Shown here one piece after another: positions 50,828 to 58,584 of a DNA stretch of 64,000 bases (position 1 is its first letter; every line of letters starts with the position of its first letter). The position numbers and the translations under genes were made by a program. Source of the DNA: Leptofilum sp965223285. GTDB lineage: Bacteria; Chloroflexota; Anaerolineae; Promineifilales; Promineifilaceae. The stretch is taken from assembly GCF_965223285.1 (NCBI RefSeq), contig NZ_OZ244997.1:3720001-3784000 (forward strand), written 5' to 3'. The notes under the pieces are model-generated. The model made no database searches, was not told the DNA's origin, and saw only the letters and a program-made list of their open reading frames with translations.

Positions 50828-51184
50828 CTAAAAGCGATGCGTAACTTTGCCTAAAATTAGCTCAGCCCGTACGGGGCCAAAGCTGCGGCTGTCTGTGCTG
50901 GCTAAACTATCTGGATTATCCCCCCGCAAAATGAAACGGCCGTCTTCAGTTGTGTTAATAATGCGCTTAATCATTTGGTTGCTGGGTTGGTAGGGGTGCT
51001 GTAGTAGCACGATGTCGCCAATTTGGGGTGGGCTGCGGTGGGTAACGGCCGTATCTACCAAAACGGTGCTGCCTTCAACGAGTGTGGGGTGCATGGAACG
51101 GCCGTTGACCCGACGGAGTTGCCAACGTGGCCGCAGCAGCTTCACAAAAGCAAATATAGAGGCTGTAGGCAATGGTTCAAACAT
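50828..51184 (-). CDS. sodX: Nickel-superoxide-dismutase maturation protease (S26 signal-peptidase-like)
   Basis: 118 residues. Catalytic Ser in VNGRSMHPTL, catalytic Lys in QMIKRIINTTEDGRF, and RGDNPDSLASTDSRSFGPV, as in SodX. The protease cuts the leader of SodN so that its new N-terminal His can bind nickel. It lies just downstream of sodN, separated by a terminator that would lower its expression. No membrane anchor, so it acts in the cytoplasm. Confidence 0.92.
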   Translation of the reverse strand: MFEPLPTASIFAFVKLLRPRWQLRRVNGRSMHPTLVEGSTVLVDTAVTHRSPPQIGDIVLLQHPYQPSNQMIKRIINTTEDGRFILRGDNPDSLASTDSRSFGPVRAELILGKVTHRF

Positions 51185-51197
51185 AGCGAGATAGCAA

Positions 51198-51225
51198 AAA
51201 CGCCGACCAGCATTGGTCGGCGTTT
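51198..51225 (-). terminator. Intrinsic terminator between sodN and sodX
   Basis: A 12-bp perfect stem AAACGCCGACCA/TGGTCGGCGTTT with loop GCAT and a T run on the minus strand. It ends 13 bases before the sodX ATG. Confidence 0.88.
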
Positions 51226-51247
51226 AAGGTAATCGGGTAAAAGAAAA

Positions 51248-51718
51248 TTAGCTGGCGGTGTAGTAAGTGACGTCGCGCCCTTTGGTAGCCCAGAAGATAT
51301 TGTGGATTTTTTCCACGGTAGCCATCAGCTCTTGGGCATGTTCCAGGTTTACTTCTACCTTGCAGGCAGAGCAGAGCTTGGCAGCTTGCCAGAAGGTGGA
51401 GTGCAAGTCTGGGTATTTTTCCAAATGAACAGGCTTGAAATAATCGGTCCACAGCACCAGTAGCTCCTCTTTGGCTTTGTGCGCCTGTTCTTCCTTAATG
51501 GCAATGTAGCGAGACATCGTGTTTAGGTAAGCAGCCCAGGCAACAGAATCGCCATCGCTTGGTGGCGTAAGGGCCAGGATTTTCTTGGTCATAGAGAGAA
51601 CTGCTTCTGCTTTAATACGTGCATCGGCTGGGTCATAAACGCCACAGGGGCCATCACAGTGGGCGTTGGCTGCTTCTGCGGGGAATAAATTGTTAATCAT
51701 CGGTTGTAGATTTTTCAT
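51248..51718 (-). CDS. sodN: Nickel superoxide dismutase
   Basis: 156 residues. The nickel hook HCDGPCGVYDPADAR begins at residue 20. Residues 1-19 (to AEAANA) are the leader removed by SodX, exposing His1 and Cys2/Cys6 as ligands. The rest is the four-helix bundle. It turns superoxide into oxygen and peroxide. Rather rare outside actinobacteria, cyanobacteria and some marine groups. Upstream 155 bases hold the promoter; no clear operator was found. Confidence 0.96.
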   Translation of the reverse strand: MKNLQPMINNLFPAEAANAHCDGPCGVYDPADARIKAEAVLSMTKKILALTPPSDGDSVAWAAYLNTMSRYIAIKEEQAHKAKEELLVLWTDYFKPVHLEKYPDLHSTFWQAAKLCSACKVEVNLEHAQELMATVEKIHNIFWATKGRDVTYYTAS

Positions 51719-51873
51719 AGCTTGTGCTCCTTCTTCTAGAGAATGAAATAGATGATCTGTGAATTCAATTATAGTTGTACCAATAATTGCGACACCTGTC
51801 CATTGGGTCAGTTATGAGTTTGAAATTCACAGCTTGTTTATGAAGGGGATACGGCCGTTCCCCATGATCTCCT

Positions 51874-53427
51874 ATGTTAACGGGCGCAAAAATCATTTAC
51901 AGTAATGGGCATATGAGCGCTGCAATTGAAGAAAGGGACAAAAAGAAGATAACTGGCTGGAAAGAGCGGCTGCCAAGTCAGCGGCAAATTTACTCTGGCT
52001 TACTCTCGCTTGCTGGTCTTGTCATCATCATCATCGGCTTGCTGCGCTTTCCCCAATATGAAAACCCCTCCATCTTGCTGCTCCTGCTATTTTTTGCCAT
52101 TGCTACCCAAAGCACCATGACGTATCTGGCCGGCGGAAATGTAAGCGTCTCTGTGAGCGGTGCCATCAGCTTTGCTGTGGTAGGAATGTATGGTCCGATT
52201 GCGGCTGGCATGGCGGCCGCAATTGCCGAACTTGGCCTTTGGGTTCTTAGCTTAAAAACAAAAGAACGCGATTGGAACCACGAGGTTGAACGGCTGGGTG
52301 TAAATATTGGCATTCATGCCATTTCCACCCTGTTGGCCGGGATCGTTTTCTTTTGGGTACGTGGTCTGCTTGGCACGGGCAGCTTTTTCATCGACTCAAT
52401 TCCTTGGTTTGTTGGTGCCATTGTGGGCGATCAGGTTAATTTCTGGCTGCTTGCCATCATCATTTACCTGGCCGCTGGCGTGCCGCCAAAAGATGTTTTC
52501 AAGGAGAATCGCTGGGCGATTCCTATGAATGTCCTGGTGATGAGCATTGGCGGTGGGCTGATTATGCTCGCGGTGGTGCAGTTTGGCTTGCTAGGGCTGG
52601 CCATCTTTGTGTTGCCCATCATCCTTTCTGCTTACTCTTTCCGCGTAACGGTGAACAATGCCAAAAAGCAGATGGAAAAGCTGGAAGAGATGGTAACGGT
52701 ACGTACCCAGGCACTGGCCGATGCCAACCACAAGCTGGAAGAGCTGCACAAAGAAAAAGATTCTTTTCTGGCAGTGCTTACCCACGATATGCGGACGCCG
52801 CTCACCAGTATTCGCGGCTACGGCAGCATCATGCGTGACCGAGAGCTAACCCGTGAGCAGCAAACCAAGATTGCCAAGGTGATTTTGAACAGCCAGGACA
52901 CGCTTCTGGAAATTGTAAACAATATTTTGGAGCTGGAAAAGCTGCAATCGGGCGTGCCGATCTTGCTGGAATCATCTAATTTTGATTTGGCATTGCTGGT
53001 GAAAAACACGGCCGAATCGCTAGAAACGCAAGCCCTGGAGAAAACAATCACGCTCAACTACGATCAAATCCCGTCACCGATCATGGTTACAGCCGATATG
53101 AGCAAGATTCGGCGCGTTATCCTTAACCTAATCTCGAATGCCCTTAAATACACGCCAGAGAGTGGGTTGGTTTCGGTACGGACGTTGGTAAACGGCCGTT
53201 TCGCCATATTCCAGGTAGAAGACAACGGCTATGGCATCCCCGCCGACGAGCTGCCCCACATCTTCGACCGCTACAGCCGCGTGAAGGGCCACCGCCACCT
53301 GGCCATCGGCACCGGCCTCGGCCTGGCCATCGTCAAAAGCCTCATAGAAGCCCATGACGGCGAAATCAGCGTCCAAAGCGAAGAAAACGTCGGCAGCACC
53401 TTCACCTTCAAACTCCCCCTCACTTAA
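51874..53427 (+). CDS. Membrane sensor histidine kinase
   Basis: 517 residues (ATG 51913 is an alternative start). Seven or eight membrane helices (about 40-265) form an MASE1-like or similar sensor. A short coiled coil follows, then HisKA with the phosphorylated His in LAVLTHDMRTPLTSIRGYGS and HATPase motifs NLISNALKYTP, DNGYGIP and GTGLGLAIVKS. No response regulator is adjacent, so it is an orphan. Its stop codon is 13 bases from the outermost attC of the integron, marking the array edge. Confidence 0.92.
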   Translation: MLTGAKIIYSNGHMSAAIEERDKKKITGWKERLPSQRQIYSGLLSLAGLVIIIIGLLRFPQYENPSILLLLLFFAIATQSTMTYLAGGNVSVSVSGAISFAVVGMYGPIAAGMAAAIAELGLWVLSLKTKERDWNHEVERLGVNIGIHAISTLLAGIVFFWVRGLLGTGSFFIDSIPWFVGAIVGDQVNFWLLAIIIYLAAGVPPKDVFKENRWAIPMNVLVMSIGGGLIMLAVVQFGLLGLAIFVLPIILSAYSFRVTVNNAKKQMEKLEEMVTVRTQALADANHKLEELHKEKDSFLAVLTHDMRTPLTSIRGYGSIMRDRELTREQQTKIAKVILNSQDTLLEIVNNILELEKLQSGVPILLESSNFDLALLVKNTAESLETQALEKTITLNYDQIPSPIMVTADMSKIRRVILNLISNALKYTPESGLVSVRTLVNGRFAIFQVEDNGYGIPADELPHIFDRYSRVKGHRHLAIGTGLGLAIVKSLIEAHDGEISVQSEENVGSTFTFKLPLT

Positions 53428-53439
53428 TGACAATAAGCC

Positions 53440-53546
53440 GCCCAACGCCTGCATAACCAGCGCGGCGCGACTAGAACATATGTTGCTCTAACCGCGCCGT
53501 TTTAATGACCATGTACTTACCGCGTCTGGTTGATGCTTTGTTAGGC
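53440..53546 (-). repeat. attC site 4 (107 bp, long apex)
   Basis: On the minus strand: GCCTAAC (R''), GCAT-C-AACCAG-A-CGCGG, a variable apex of about 50 bases, CCGCG-CTGGTT-ATGC, AGGC, GTTGGGC (R'). The arms pair fully with extrahelical C and A. It closes the last cassette. Confidence 0.92.
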
Positions 53547-53571
53547 GGCATTTACATTCTATTTGCGTAAA

Positions 53572-53772
53572 TTATGCTGTCTCAAATTGCATGACGCGCA
53601 ATTTTTCAGGTGAGAAACGAGTACTTAATGACAAAATTTCAATACCAATCACTCGGCCGTTTTCGTCAAAATCCAAGATAATTCCAGGTTGAACTTCCTC
53701 AGACTCCACAATGTCATCATCATCAAGTCGAAAATAAAGCGCATCACTTTCTTTATCAATTTTTACTTTCAT
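53572..53772 (-). CDS. DUF2283 protein (cassette gene)
   Basis: 66 residues: MKVKIDKESDALYFRLDD, then PGIILDFDENGRVIGIEILS, the full DUF2283 pattern. Such proteins occur next to DUF4258 proteins and probably serve as the antitoxin-like partner. Ten bases after the DUF4258 gene and just before attC 4. Confidence 0.88.
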   Translation of the reverse strand: MKVKIDKESDALYFRLDDDDIVESEEVQPGIILDFDENGRVIGIEILSLSTRFSPEKLRVMQFETA

Positions 53773-53782
53773 AATTAGTAAC

Positions 53783-54031
53783 CTATTTACTCAAACGACG
53801 ATCAAAAAACACCGTCACAATACGTCTTGGATCAACAAAAGGATTAACGACAACATGCAATACACGTCTATCTCTTTCCTTAATCGGTTTTGTATAATGC
53901 ATATTACCATCTTTCCCCTTTTTTTTCCTACTTGGTGTTTCTATGGTACGCCAAACCCATTCTTCTTCAATCCTCCGCTCACGGAGCATGTCTTTGGCGT
54001 GGGTAGACAATTCAAAGTTTGACATCAACAT
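53783..54031 (-). CDS. DUF4258 protein (cassette gene)
   Basis: 82 residues (or 80 from the ATG at 54025). FELSTHAKDMLRERRIEEEW followed by VWRTIETPSRK and LHVVVNPFVDPRRIVTVFFD match DUF4258, a small family with a RelE/BrnT-like fold. With DUF2283 downstream it looks like a toxin-antitoxin pair, a common cargo of stable integrons. It starts six bases after the previous gene. Confidence 0.85.
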   Translation of the reverse strand: MLMSNFELSTHAKDMLRERRIEEEWVWRTIETPSRKKKGKDGNMHYTKPIKERDRRVLHVVVNPFVDPRRIVTVFFDRRLSK

Positions 54032-54037
54032 GTTTTC

Positions 54038-54868
54038 CTAATCGGACTCATTAGATTCATTCACATGTGTAGTATTTAAAGAGTCAATTACTGTACTGAT
54101 TATCAAGTCCAATACACTCCATCCCCCAGATATATCTTCATCCGAAACATCTTCAGTAATTCCTTCAATAGTCATGTCAATGCGTATCCAAAAAAGCTGA
54201 ATTTTCCTAACAAGTTCTCTAATCCGCATAAAATGCTCAAGGTTTACCACTAGATCAACGTCACTCAATACAAGTTCGGGTAAATCGTGAGCAAGACTAT
54301 TACGATGGTTACGGATTTTTTTAATTTCATCAATATCTTCGGCGTTCAATACGCCATTTTTCTGCAACCATTGGCATGACGGGACTAATTTATGATTAGC
54401 AGGGGTATTAAATTTTACGCCGACCTCTTGCTTGTATTCATTGGTCATTTTGGCTCGTAACTGTTGATGCTCTTTGGGAGAATCAGGAAAATCATTGGTA
54501 ATGGAAACAAAAAAATCATCCGTGCGTTGGATAATTGTATTTGTTAGCACTTCAAAAGCAGTTAAATATAGGGACGTAAGCAATAGATTTATACGAAGCC
54601 TTTCAGGATTGAAAATCCTGTTAATGGCACTAAATGCTTCTCTTTCAGTAGGCGTTAAAAAGACTTCAAGTTCTTGTTCCGTATAGTCTTTGTTGCGCAA
54701 TTCAGTTAATTGAGTGAGCCTTACTTGGCTTTCCTCCAATTTCTGGGCAAGCACATTTATAAATGGTGTCCGGTGTTCTTTGGCTATAGCCAACAATTTT
54801 TTTGTTTGAGCAATATCTCCTTGTAATTTCGTCTCAATAATATCAAGTTTATTCATTGTGTCTTGCAT
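54038..54868 (-). CDS. Hypothetical cassette protein, helical
   Basis: 276 residues from ATG 54868. The open frame continues upstream to 55045 but those codons are the attC 3 site itself and the preceding gene's end, so the later start is chosen. The protein is rich in helix (MNKLDIIETKLQGDIAQTKK), and the middle has IKKIRNHRNSLAHDLPEL, a pattern seen in HEPN/RiboL-PSP-like or MAE_28990-like domains (RxxxxH-like RNHRNSLAH). RNase activity is possible but not established. First gene of the last cassette. Confidence 0.65.
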   Translation of the reverse strand: MQDTMNKLDIIETKLQGDIAQTKKLLAIAKEHRTPFINVLAQKLEESQVRLTQLTELRNKDYTEQELEVFLTPTEREAFSAINRIFNPERLRINLLLTSLYLTAFEVLTNTIIQRTDDFFVSITNDFPDSPKEHQQLRAKMTNEYKQEVGVKFNTPANHKLVPSCQWLQKNGVLNAEDIDEIKKIRNHRNSLAHDLPELVLSDVDLVVNLEHFMRIRELVRKIQLFWIRIDMTIEGITEDVSDEDISGGWSVLDLIISTVIDSLNTTHVNESNESD

Positions 54869-54891
54869 AATGATATCTAGAAATCGGGCCG

Positions 54892-54942
54892 CTCTAACGT
54901 CCGCTTCACCTGCCGATAGGTCAGGTGCAAGCCTTGTTAGCA
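54892..54942 (-). repeat. attC site 3
   Basis: On the minus strand: TGCTAAC, AAG, GCTT-G-CACCTG-A-CC, TATC, GG-CAGGTG-AAGC, GGAC, GTTAGAG. Arms pair with extrahelical G and A. Confidence 0.92.
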
Positions 54943-54965
54943 CGCTTTGCCAACCAGTGAGATGA

Positions 54966-55352
54966 TTAGACCCAACTAAACTGCATTTTTTCTTCGGCGT
55001 GTAGTTTCCAAACTGTAAGCCCCTTGTGGGAAACTCGAATGACATGTCCTATTCGTTTGGCTTTGGTGTCAAAATCACGATGTTTTAGCGTTCTGCGAAT
55101 GAAAGCTGCTGATTCGTATTGAGCGACATCAACATAAATCAGGCAATACTGGGCATGGCACAATTGGCGTTTGAAAAAATCGTCATCAAGCGTGAAGAAA
55201 GTTGGCTTATTCAACTGATGGAGTAGAGGAATAATTTCATCATCCTTTAGCCCTTCTCGACCAATCTCAAAAGCAACCTGCTTAAACGAAATACGCCAAC
55301 CCTGCAAGAGTTGACGTTGACTATCTGGAAAATTTTCGTCAAGAATGATCAT
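54966..55352 (-). CDS. DUF5615/PIN-like protein, probable toxin (cassette gene)
   Basis: 128 residues. MIILDENFPDSQRQLLQGW and FFTLDDDFFKRQ carry the acidic residues of PIN-like DUF5615-type proteins, which pair with DUF433 antitoxins. The start overlaps the DUF433 stop (ATGA). It ends 23 bases before attC 3. Confidence 0.82.
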   Translation of the reverse strand: MIILDENFPDSQRQLLQGWRISFKQVAFEIGREGLKDDEIIPLLHQLNKPTFFTLDDDFFKRQLCHAQYCLIYVDVAQYESAAFIRRTLKHRDFDTKAKRIGHVIRVSHKGLTVWKLHAEEKMQFSWV

Positions 55353-55603
55353 GCAGGCGATAAACCAAAACTGTATTCGTCAGCGTGTTCAATAAAGGCT
55401 TGGCTTGCTAGGCGAACTGCTTCAGCTATAGCATCTTTCGTGACTTTCCCGCGCCATTCTTCTTCAATCGTTTCCCAAGCCATACCATTGGCAACCTGCT
55501 CTAAGACTTGCCATACCATAATTCGTGTACCACGAAATGTCGGTTTCCCATGACAAATCTCAGGGTCAGTAACAATATAACGGCCGATCATTTTTTGTTC
55601 CAT
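55349..55603 (-). CDS. DUF433 antitoxin-like protein (cassette gene)
   Basis: 84 residues with the DUF433 helix-turn-helix pattern: IVTDPEICHGKPTFRGTRI, then VWQVLEQVANGMAWETIEEE. DUF433 proteins are antitoxins of PIN-like DUF5615 toxins. GAGGAAAT precedes the ATG. Confidence 0.9.
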   Translation of the reverse strand: MEQKMIGRYIVTDPEICHGKPTFRGTRIMVWQVLEQVANGMAWETIEEEWRGKVTKDAIAEAVRLASQAFIEHADEYSFGLSPA

Positions 55604-55710
55604 ATTATTTCCTCACATACTTTTCTAACCAGTATAACGGAATAGCTTATGTAGTACACTACCTACTTTTAGAGCATTTTACTTTGTGAAATATAATCCT
55701 TCGTCTGTGG

Positions 55711-56652
55711 TTATTGAGTTTCCTCTGGTAATTTTTTGATTTTTCCCCTCTCATAGCCAAGTCTATGAATTTTTGAGGCAGAATCAATTATGCCGTCCTC
55801 GACAACACCTAGTCGAGCTAAACCATTAGCCTCCAATTTGACAGCGGTATCTGCAAGTCTGTCAAATTTTCTTATACCCAGAGCTTCAACATTCGACATC
55901 GCTGGTTGTTCTCTCATCTGGCGAATTGTTTTCTTTATCAATGATCTGGCCGCAATCTCACGTAAACGTGCTTCCATTCTTTCAGCTCGCGCACTAGCTA
56001 TACGAGTGAGTTCCTCTTCTTTTTGGGCTTGCTGCCTCAGCACTCGTCCTTCTTTATCTCTCAGATTATAAAAGGTATCAACAAAGCCTTTTACCCATTG
56101 ACCAGTTATCAAATAATCAACGGTTTCCCTGAGTTCTTTAATAATTTCACCAATACCCTCGAAGCTAACCAAACCAGGGGAAGCAAACTCAATTTGACGA
56201 ACTCTTAATTCTTCGCGTGGGGAGAGATAATAGTAAAGTCGCCCATACCGGTAAACTGGCGACCGAGTCATTCCACGTCGCAACCTAACATCTGGTACAT
56301 TGCGATTCATTTTGTTATCAAGGGTAAAAACCTTGCTCAAATAATCAAGGCTGTCAAAAAAGTGATTAAATTCAAATGCTCTCCAATAACCATCTATACC
56401 TAATGAAAGAACCCTAGAATCATGAATAGGCTGATCTTCGAAACCCGTGCGAGTAATTATGAAAGGTAAAACGTATTTTTCAAAGTAAGCAATTGAGTTT
56501 TGGAGATCGGTTTTAGTATAAAAATTGGCTTCGTCAGTGTATTTTTCAAGGCGTATGTTGAATTGCTCATAAGCATAATCAATTTCATCTTTTAGTTGCT
56601 CAAGTTGCTGAAGATAGTATCTTGATTGTGCTATTGATGGATCGCCATTCAT
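55711..56652 (-). CDS. Hypothetical cassette protein
   Basis: 313 residues from ATG 56652, AGGAGA upstream. No family recognised. Highly charged and helical; the C-terminal third has a coiled coil (QQAQKEEELTRIASARAERM). No signal peptide or membrane helix. Codon use is A/T-rich. It follows attC 2 directly and shares one cassette with the DUF433/DUF5615 pair, unless an attC between 55604 and 55710 was lost. Confidence 0.7.
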   Translation of the reverse strand: MNGDPSIAQSRYYLQQLEQLKDEIDYAYEQFNIRLEKYTDEANFYTKTDLQNSIAYFEKYVLPFIITRTGFEDQPIHDSRVLSLGIDGYWRAFEFNHFFDSLDYLSKVFTLDNKMNRNVPDVRLRRGMTRSPVYRYGRLYYYLSPREELRVRQIEFASPGLVSFEGIGEIIKELRETVDYLITGQWVKGFVDTFYNLRDKEGRVLRQQAQKEEELTRIASARAERMEARLREIAARSLIKKTIRQMREQPAMSNVEALGIRKFDRLADTAVKLEANGLARLGVVEDGIIDSASKIHRLGYERGKIKKLPEETQ

Positions 56653-56726
56653 TTGTTTCTCCTAGATTTGCTTTGAGTGCTTTGAAAACTAGCCCAAATT
56701 GTGTGCGGCATGTCTCTGTTTTGTCG

Positions 56727-56778
56727 TGCTAACGCCCGCTTCAGCCGCGCTTCGCGTCGGCTGCAAGCTCTGTTAGGC
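56727..56778 (-). repeat. attC site 2
   Basis: On the minus strand: GCCTAAC, AGA, GCTT-G-CAGCCG-A-CGC, GAA, GCG-CGGCTG-AAGC, GGGC, GTTAGCA. It is a textbook short attC. Confidence 0.95.
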
Positions 56779-56808
56779 GGCATCTTGAACACTTTCTTTT
56801 GGAATTAC

Positions 56809-57780
56809 TTATTTTGTGTTGCCGTTGCGTGCAAAAAAGGATGCGACAGATGGCGAAATATCTATGTTACACGTATCTTTTAGCCACAGATATTGACCAG
56901 AAGGATTGCATTCCAAAAAGTATGTTGACCCGTCTGTTGAAACTATCAAATCATATGCACCAAATACCAGCCCAGCTTTGTTCTGAAACGCTCGAATCTT
57001 GGATTCAAGGATTGAATCAAGTTGAAACGGCTCAAAAATGTCATCAAAGTGTGCACGTCGCCAATCTATTGATGCCCTACCTTCCTTTGGTGAGTTAATT
57101 TTTGCCGCGAAAAGTTCGTTCCCTACAACAGTAATACGCAATTCAAACTCTTTCTCGATAAAGCGTTGAAATATGCCTGGGCATTTGAGAATTGACTCCC
57201 TATTTTCCTCAACGTAGTCTTTAGAGATTAGATTTGTCATTACTCCAGTTTGATCTGGAAAAGCTACCCAGCTTAAACTTTTGTAAATTACCTTTTTATA
57301 GCGAGCAAACATGTCTAAGACAACATCATAATCGTTGGTAACTCTTGTTTCTGGTATTTTCAGCCCACATTCTTGTGCCAAATTTAGCTGATTAGGTTTG
57401 ATAGTAATGAATGTTTGTTCTTCAATAGGGTTCATCCAGATGGCATGTTGAAGCACTCTTGATAAATGACGAAGCCCTACTCTCCATTCACTTTGTCTGA
57501 AGTTTGCCGCTGCCTGTTCGAGGGGGCTCCAACTTGGATGAATTACCAACGGTTTTTGGCGCATCCAAACCCCTGTGACCAAACTTAAATCTAGATCGGT
57601 TTCATCCACGATGATCCTTGGGATTGTCCCATCACCGAATTGATATGTAATTCGATCTTTGGTCGAAAACGGATCAAAGATGTTTGCTTGCATTGAAAGG
57701 AGATCCGCTATCTCTGCAACTTCATTCAGATGCGGATCATCCTTATATCCAATTAACAACAGAATTTTCTGCTTGCGCAT
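56809..57780 (-). CDS. ATP-grasp ligase, MvdD/graspetide-maturase-like (cassette gene)
   Basis: 323 residues. The ATP-grasp core is visible: KVIYKSLSWVAFP, then FQRFIEKEFELRITVVGN, ASIDWRR, and YDLIVSTDGSTYFLECNPSG followed by QYLWL. The ELRITV, DWR and ECNPSGQYLWL segments are typical of MvdC/MvdD-type ligases, which join Asp/Glu side chains to Thr/Ser or Lys in a precursor peptide. It begins seven bases after the stop of a 110-residue protein whose C-terminus has the matching residue types. Both lie in one integron cassette. The substrate link is inference. Confidence 0.85.
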   Translation of the reverse strand: MRKQKILLLIGYKDDPHLNEVAEIADLLSMQANIFDPFSTKDRITYQFGDGTIPRIIVDETDLDLSLVTGVWMRQKPLVIHPSWSPLEQAAANFRQSEWRVGLRHLSRVLQHAIWMNPIEEQTFITIKPNQLNLAQECGLKIPETRVTNDYDVVLDMFARYKKVIYKSLSWVAFPDQTGVMTNLISKDYVEENRESILKCPGIFQRFIEKEFELRITVVGNELFAAKINSPKEGRASIDWRRAHFDDIFEPFQLDSILESKIRAFQNKAGLVFGAYDLIVSTDGSTYFLECNPSGQYLWLKDTCNIDISPSVASFFARNGNTK

Positions 57781-57787
57781 ATTGATT

Positions 57788-58120
57788 CTAGAATGCAGTA
57801 TCCGTCATGGGAGGATCTGTATCCCACGGAATACTCACTGTTGACGAAGTTGTAATCTTATCGCCAACTCTCGGATCAACTAATGGTATTATTTCCCTGA
57901 GTTTCATCCCAAATGGCTCGAAATCACAGCCGTCGAGATCCCCATAGTACTTCTTACATAATTCCTGATACTCTTTAGCAAACCCTTCTGCAAGGCCGTG
58001 TACCCTTTCTAGATCAGGTCCTACTGGGTCAGGACATGGTCCAGATGGCAGGATTGGCCCAACTGGCGGCATTGGATTGTCGTCTGGCGGTACTGGCTTA
58101 ATTTCTTTTTCGTCACTCAT
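57788..58120 (-). CDS. Candidate graspetide precursor peptide (cassette gene)
   Basis: 110 residues from ATG 58120, AGGAGA seven bases upstream. Proline-rich start (KPVPPDDNPMPPVGPILP), a helical middle (AEGFAKEYQELCKKYYG) and a C-terminus rich in Thr/Ser and Asp (KITTSSTVSIPWDTDPP, MTDTAF), which is what ATP-grasp ligases crosslink. Directly upstream of the ligase gene. No similarity to a named precursor is claimed. A non-peptide role is still possible. Confidence 0.6.
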   Translation of the reverse strand: MSDEKEIKPVPPDDNPMPPVGPILPSGPCPDPVGPDLERVHGLAEGFAKEYQELCKKYYGDLDGCDFEPFGMKLREIIPLVDPRVGDKITTSSTVSIPWDTDPPMTDTAF

Positions 58121-58192
58121 TTATATTCTCCTGTTTGTCTCCAAAACTCGATTGACAATTCACGACTTTTGAAGAGCAAATATAAGATGTCC

Positions 58193-58258
58193 GCCGTTCA
58201 GTTGCTTAAGCTGCGCGCTCTTTTCCTTTGGCGCGTCAGCTTTAAGCCTTTGTTAGGG
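58193..58258 (-). repeat. attC site 1, R' box degenerate
   Basis: On the minus strand: CCCTAAC, AAAG, GCTT-A-AAGCTG-A-CGCGC, apex, GCGCG-CAGCTT-AAGC, AACT, then GAACGGC where GTTRRRY is expected. Arms fold like the other sites, but GTT has become GAA, so recombination here may be poor. Confidence 0.85.
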
Positions 58259-58341
58259 CGGCGTTTTGGTCCGTAGAACGGCCTTGAATTACCAAAATTT
58301 TACACGTTCGGCACAACGCAACTTTACATAAGCCGCCCTAA
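58259..58341 (-). other. ORF-less first cassette
   Basis: From the attI core to attC 1 is only about 140 bases including attC. I see no start codon with a reading frame of any length. It might carry a promoter or small RNA, or be a cassette reduced by decay. Confidence 0.6.
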
Positions 58342-58342
58342 C
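58335..58342 (-). promoter_or_regulatory. attI-like recombination core
   Basis: GTTAGGGC on the minus strand, followed by GGCTTATG, at the border between the intI leader and the first cassette. It fits the G/TTRRRY crossover consensus. Confidence 0.75.
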
Positions 58343-58362
58343 TACTTATTAACCTGCACCAA

Positions 58363-58505
58363 TGCTGGATAAACCACCAAAATTCGGTTTATCCGGCAGG
58401 TTTTTGCCATCAATGCTGGATAATCCCCTAATTTGGGTATAATACCTGCACAATGTGCTGGATAAGATGAAAAACAGGGTTTTATCATGCATTGGTGCTG
58501 GATAA
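58363..58505. repeat. Five copies of TGCTGGATAA in the intI-attI leader
   Basis: Direct copies start at 58363, 58414, 58456 and 58496. An inverted copy with one change (TTATCCGGCA) is at 58389. Spacing of the direct copies is 51, 42 and 40. TATAAT at 58438-58443 lies between copies 2 and 3 and may be the intI promoter's -10. The copies could bind the integrase or a repressor. Confidence 0.75.
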
Positions 58506-58584
58506 ACAACCTATTCTGACAATAAACACGATCCAGCAAAGTATAAATCCTTCCGTGCCATTTAGCAATTTTAGGGAAAACATT

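Noticed and set aside
54869..55045. Extension of the cassette protein to 55045
   Set aside because: Those codons are the attC 3 site and the end of the previous gene.
58363..58505. CRISPR array
   Set aside because: The repeat is only 10 bp and one copy is inverted; no cas gene is present. It is better seen as a binding-site cluster. No CRISPR was found elsewhere.
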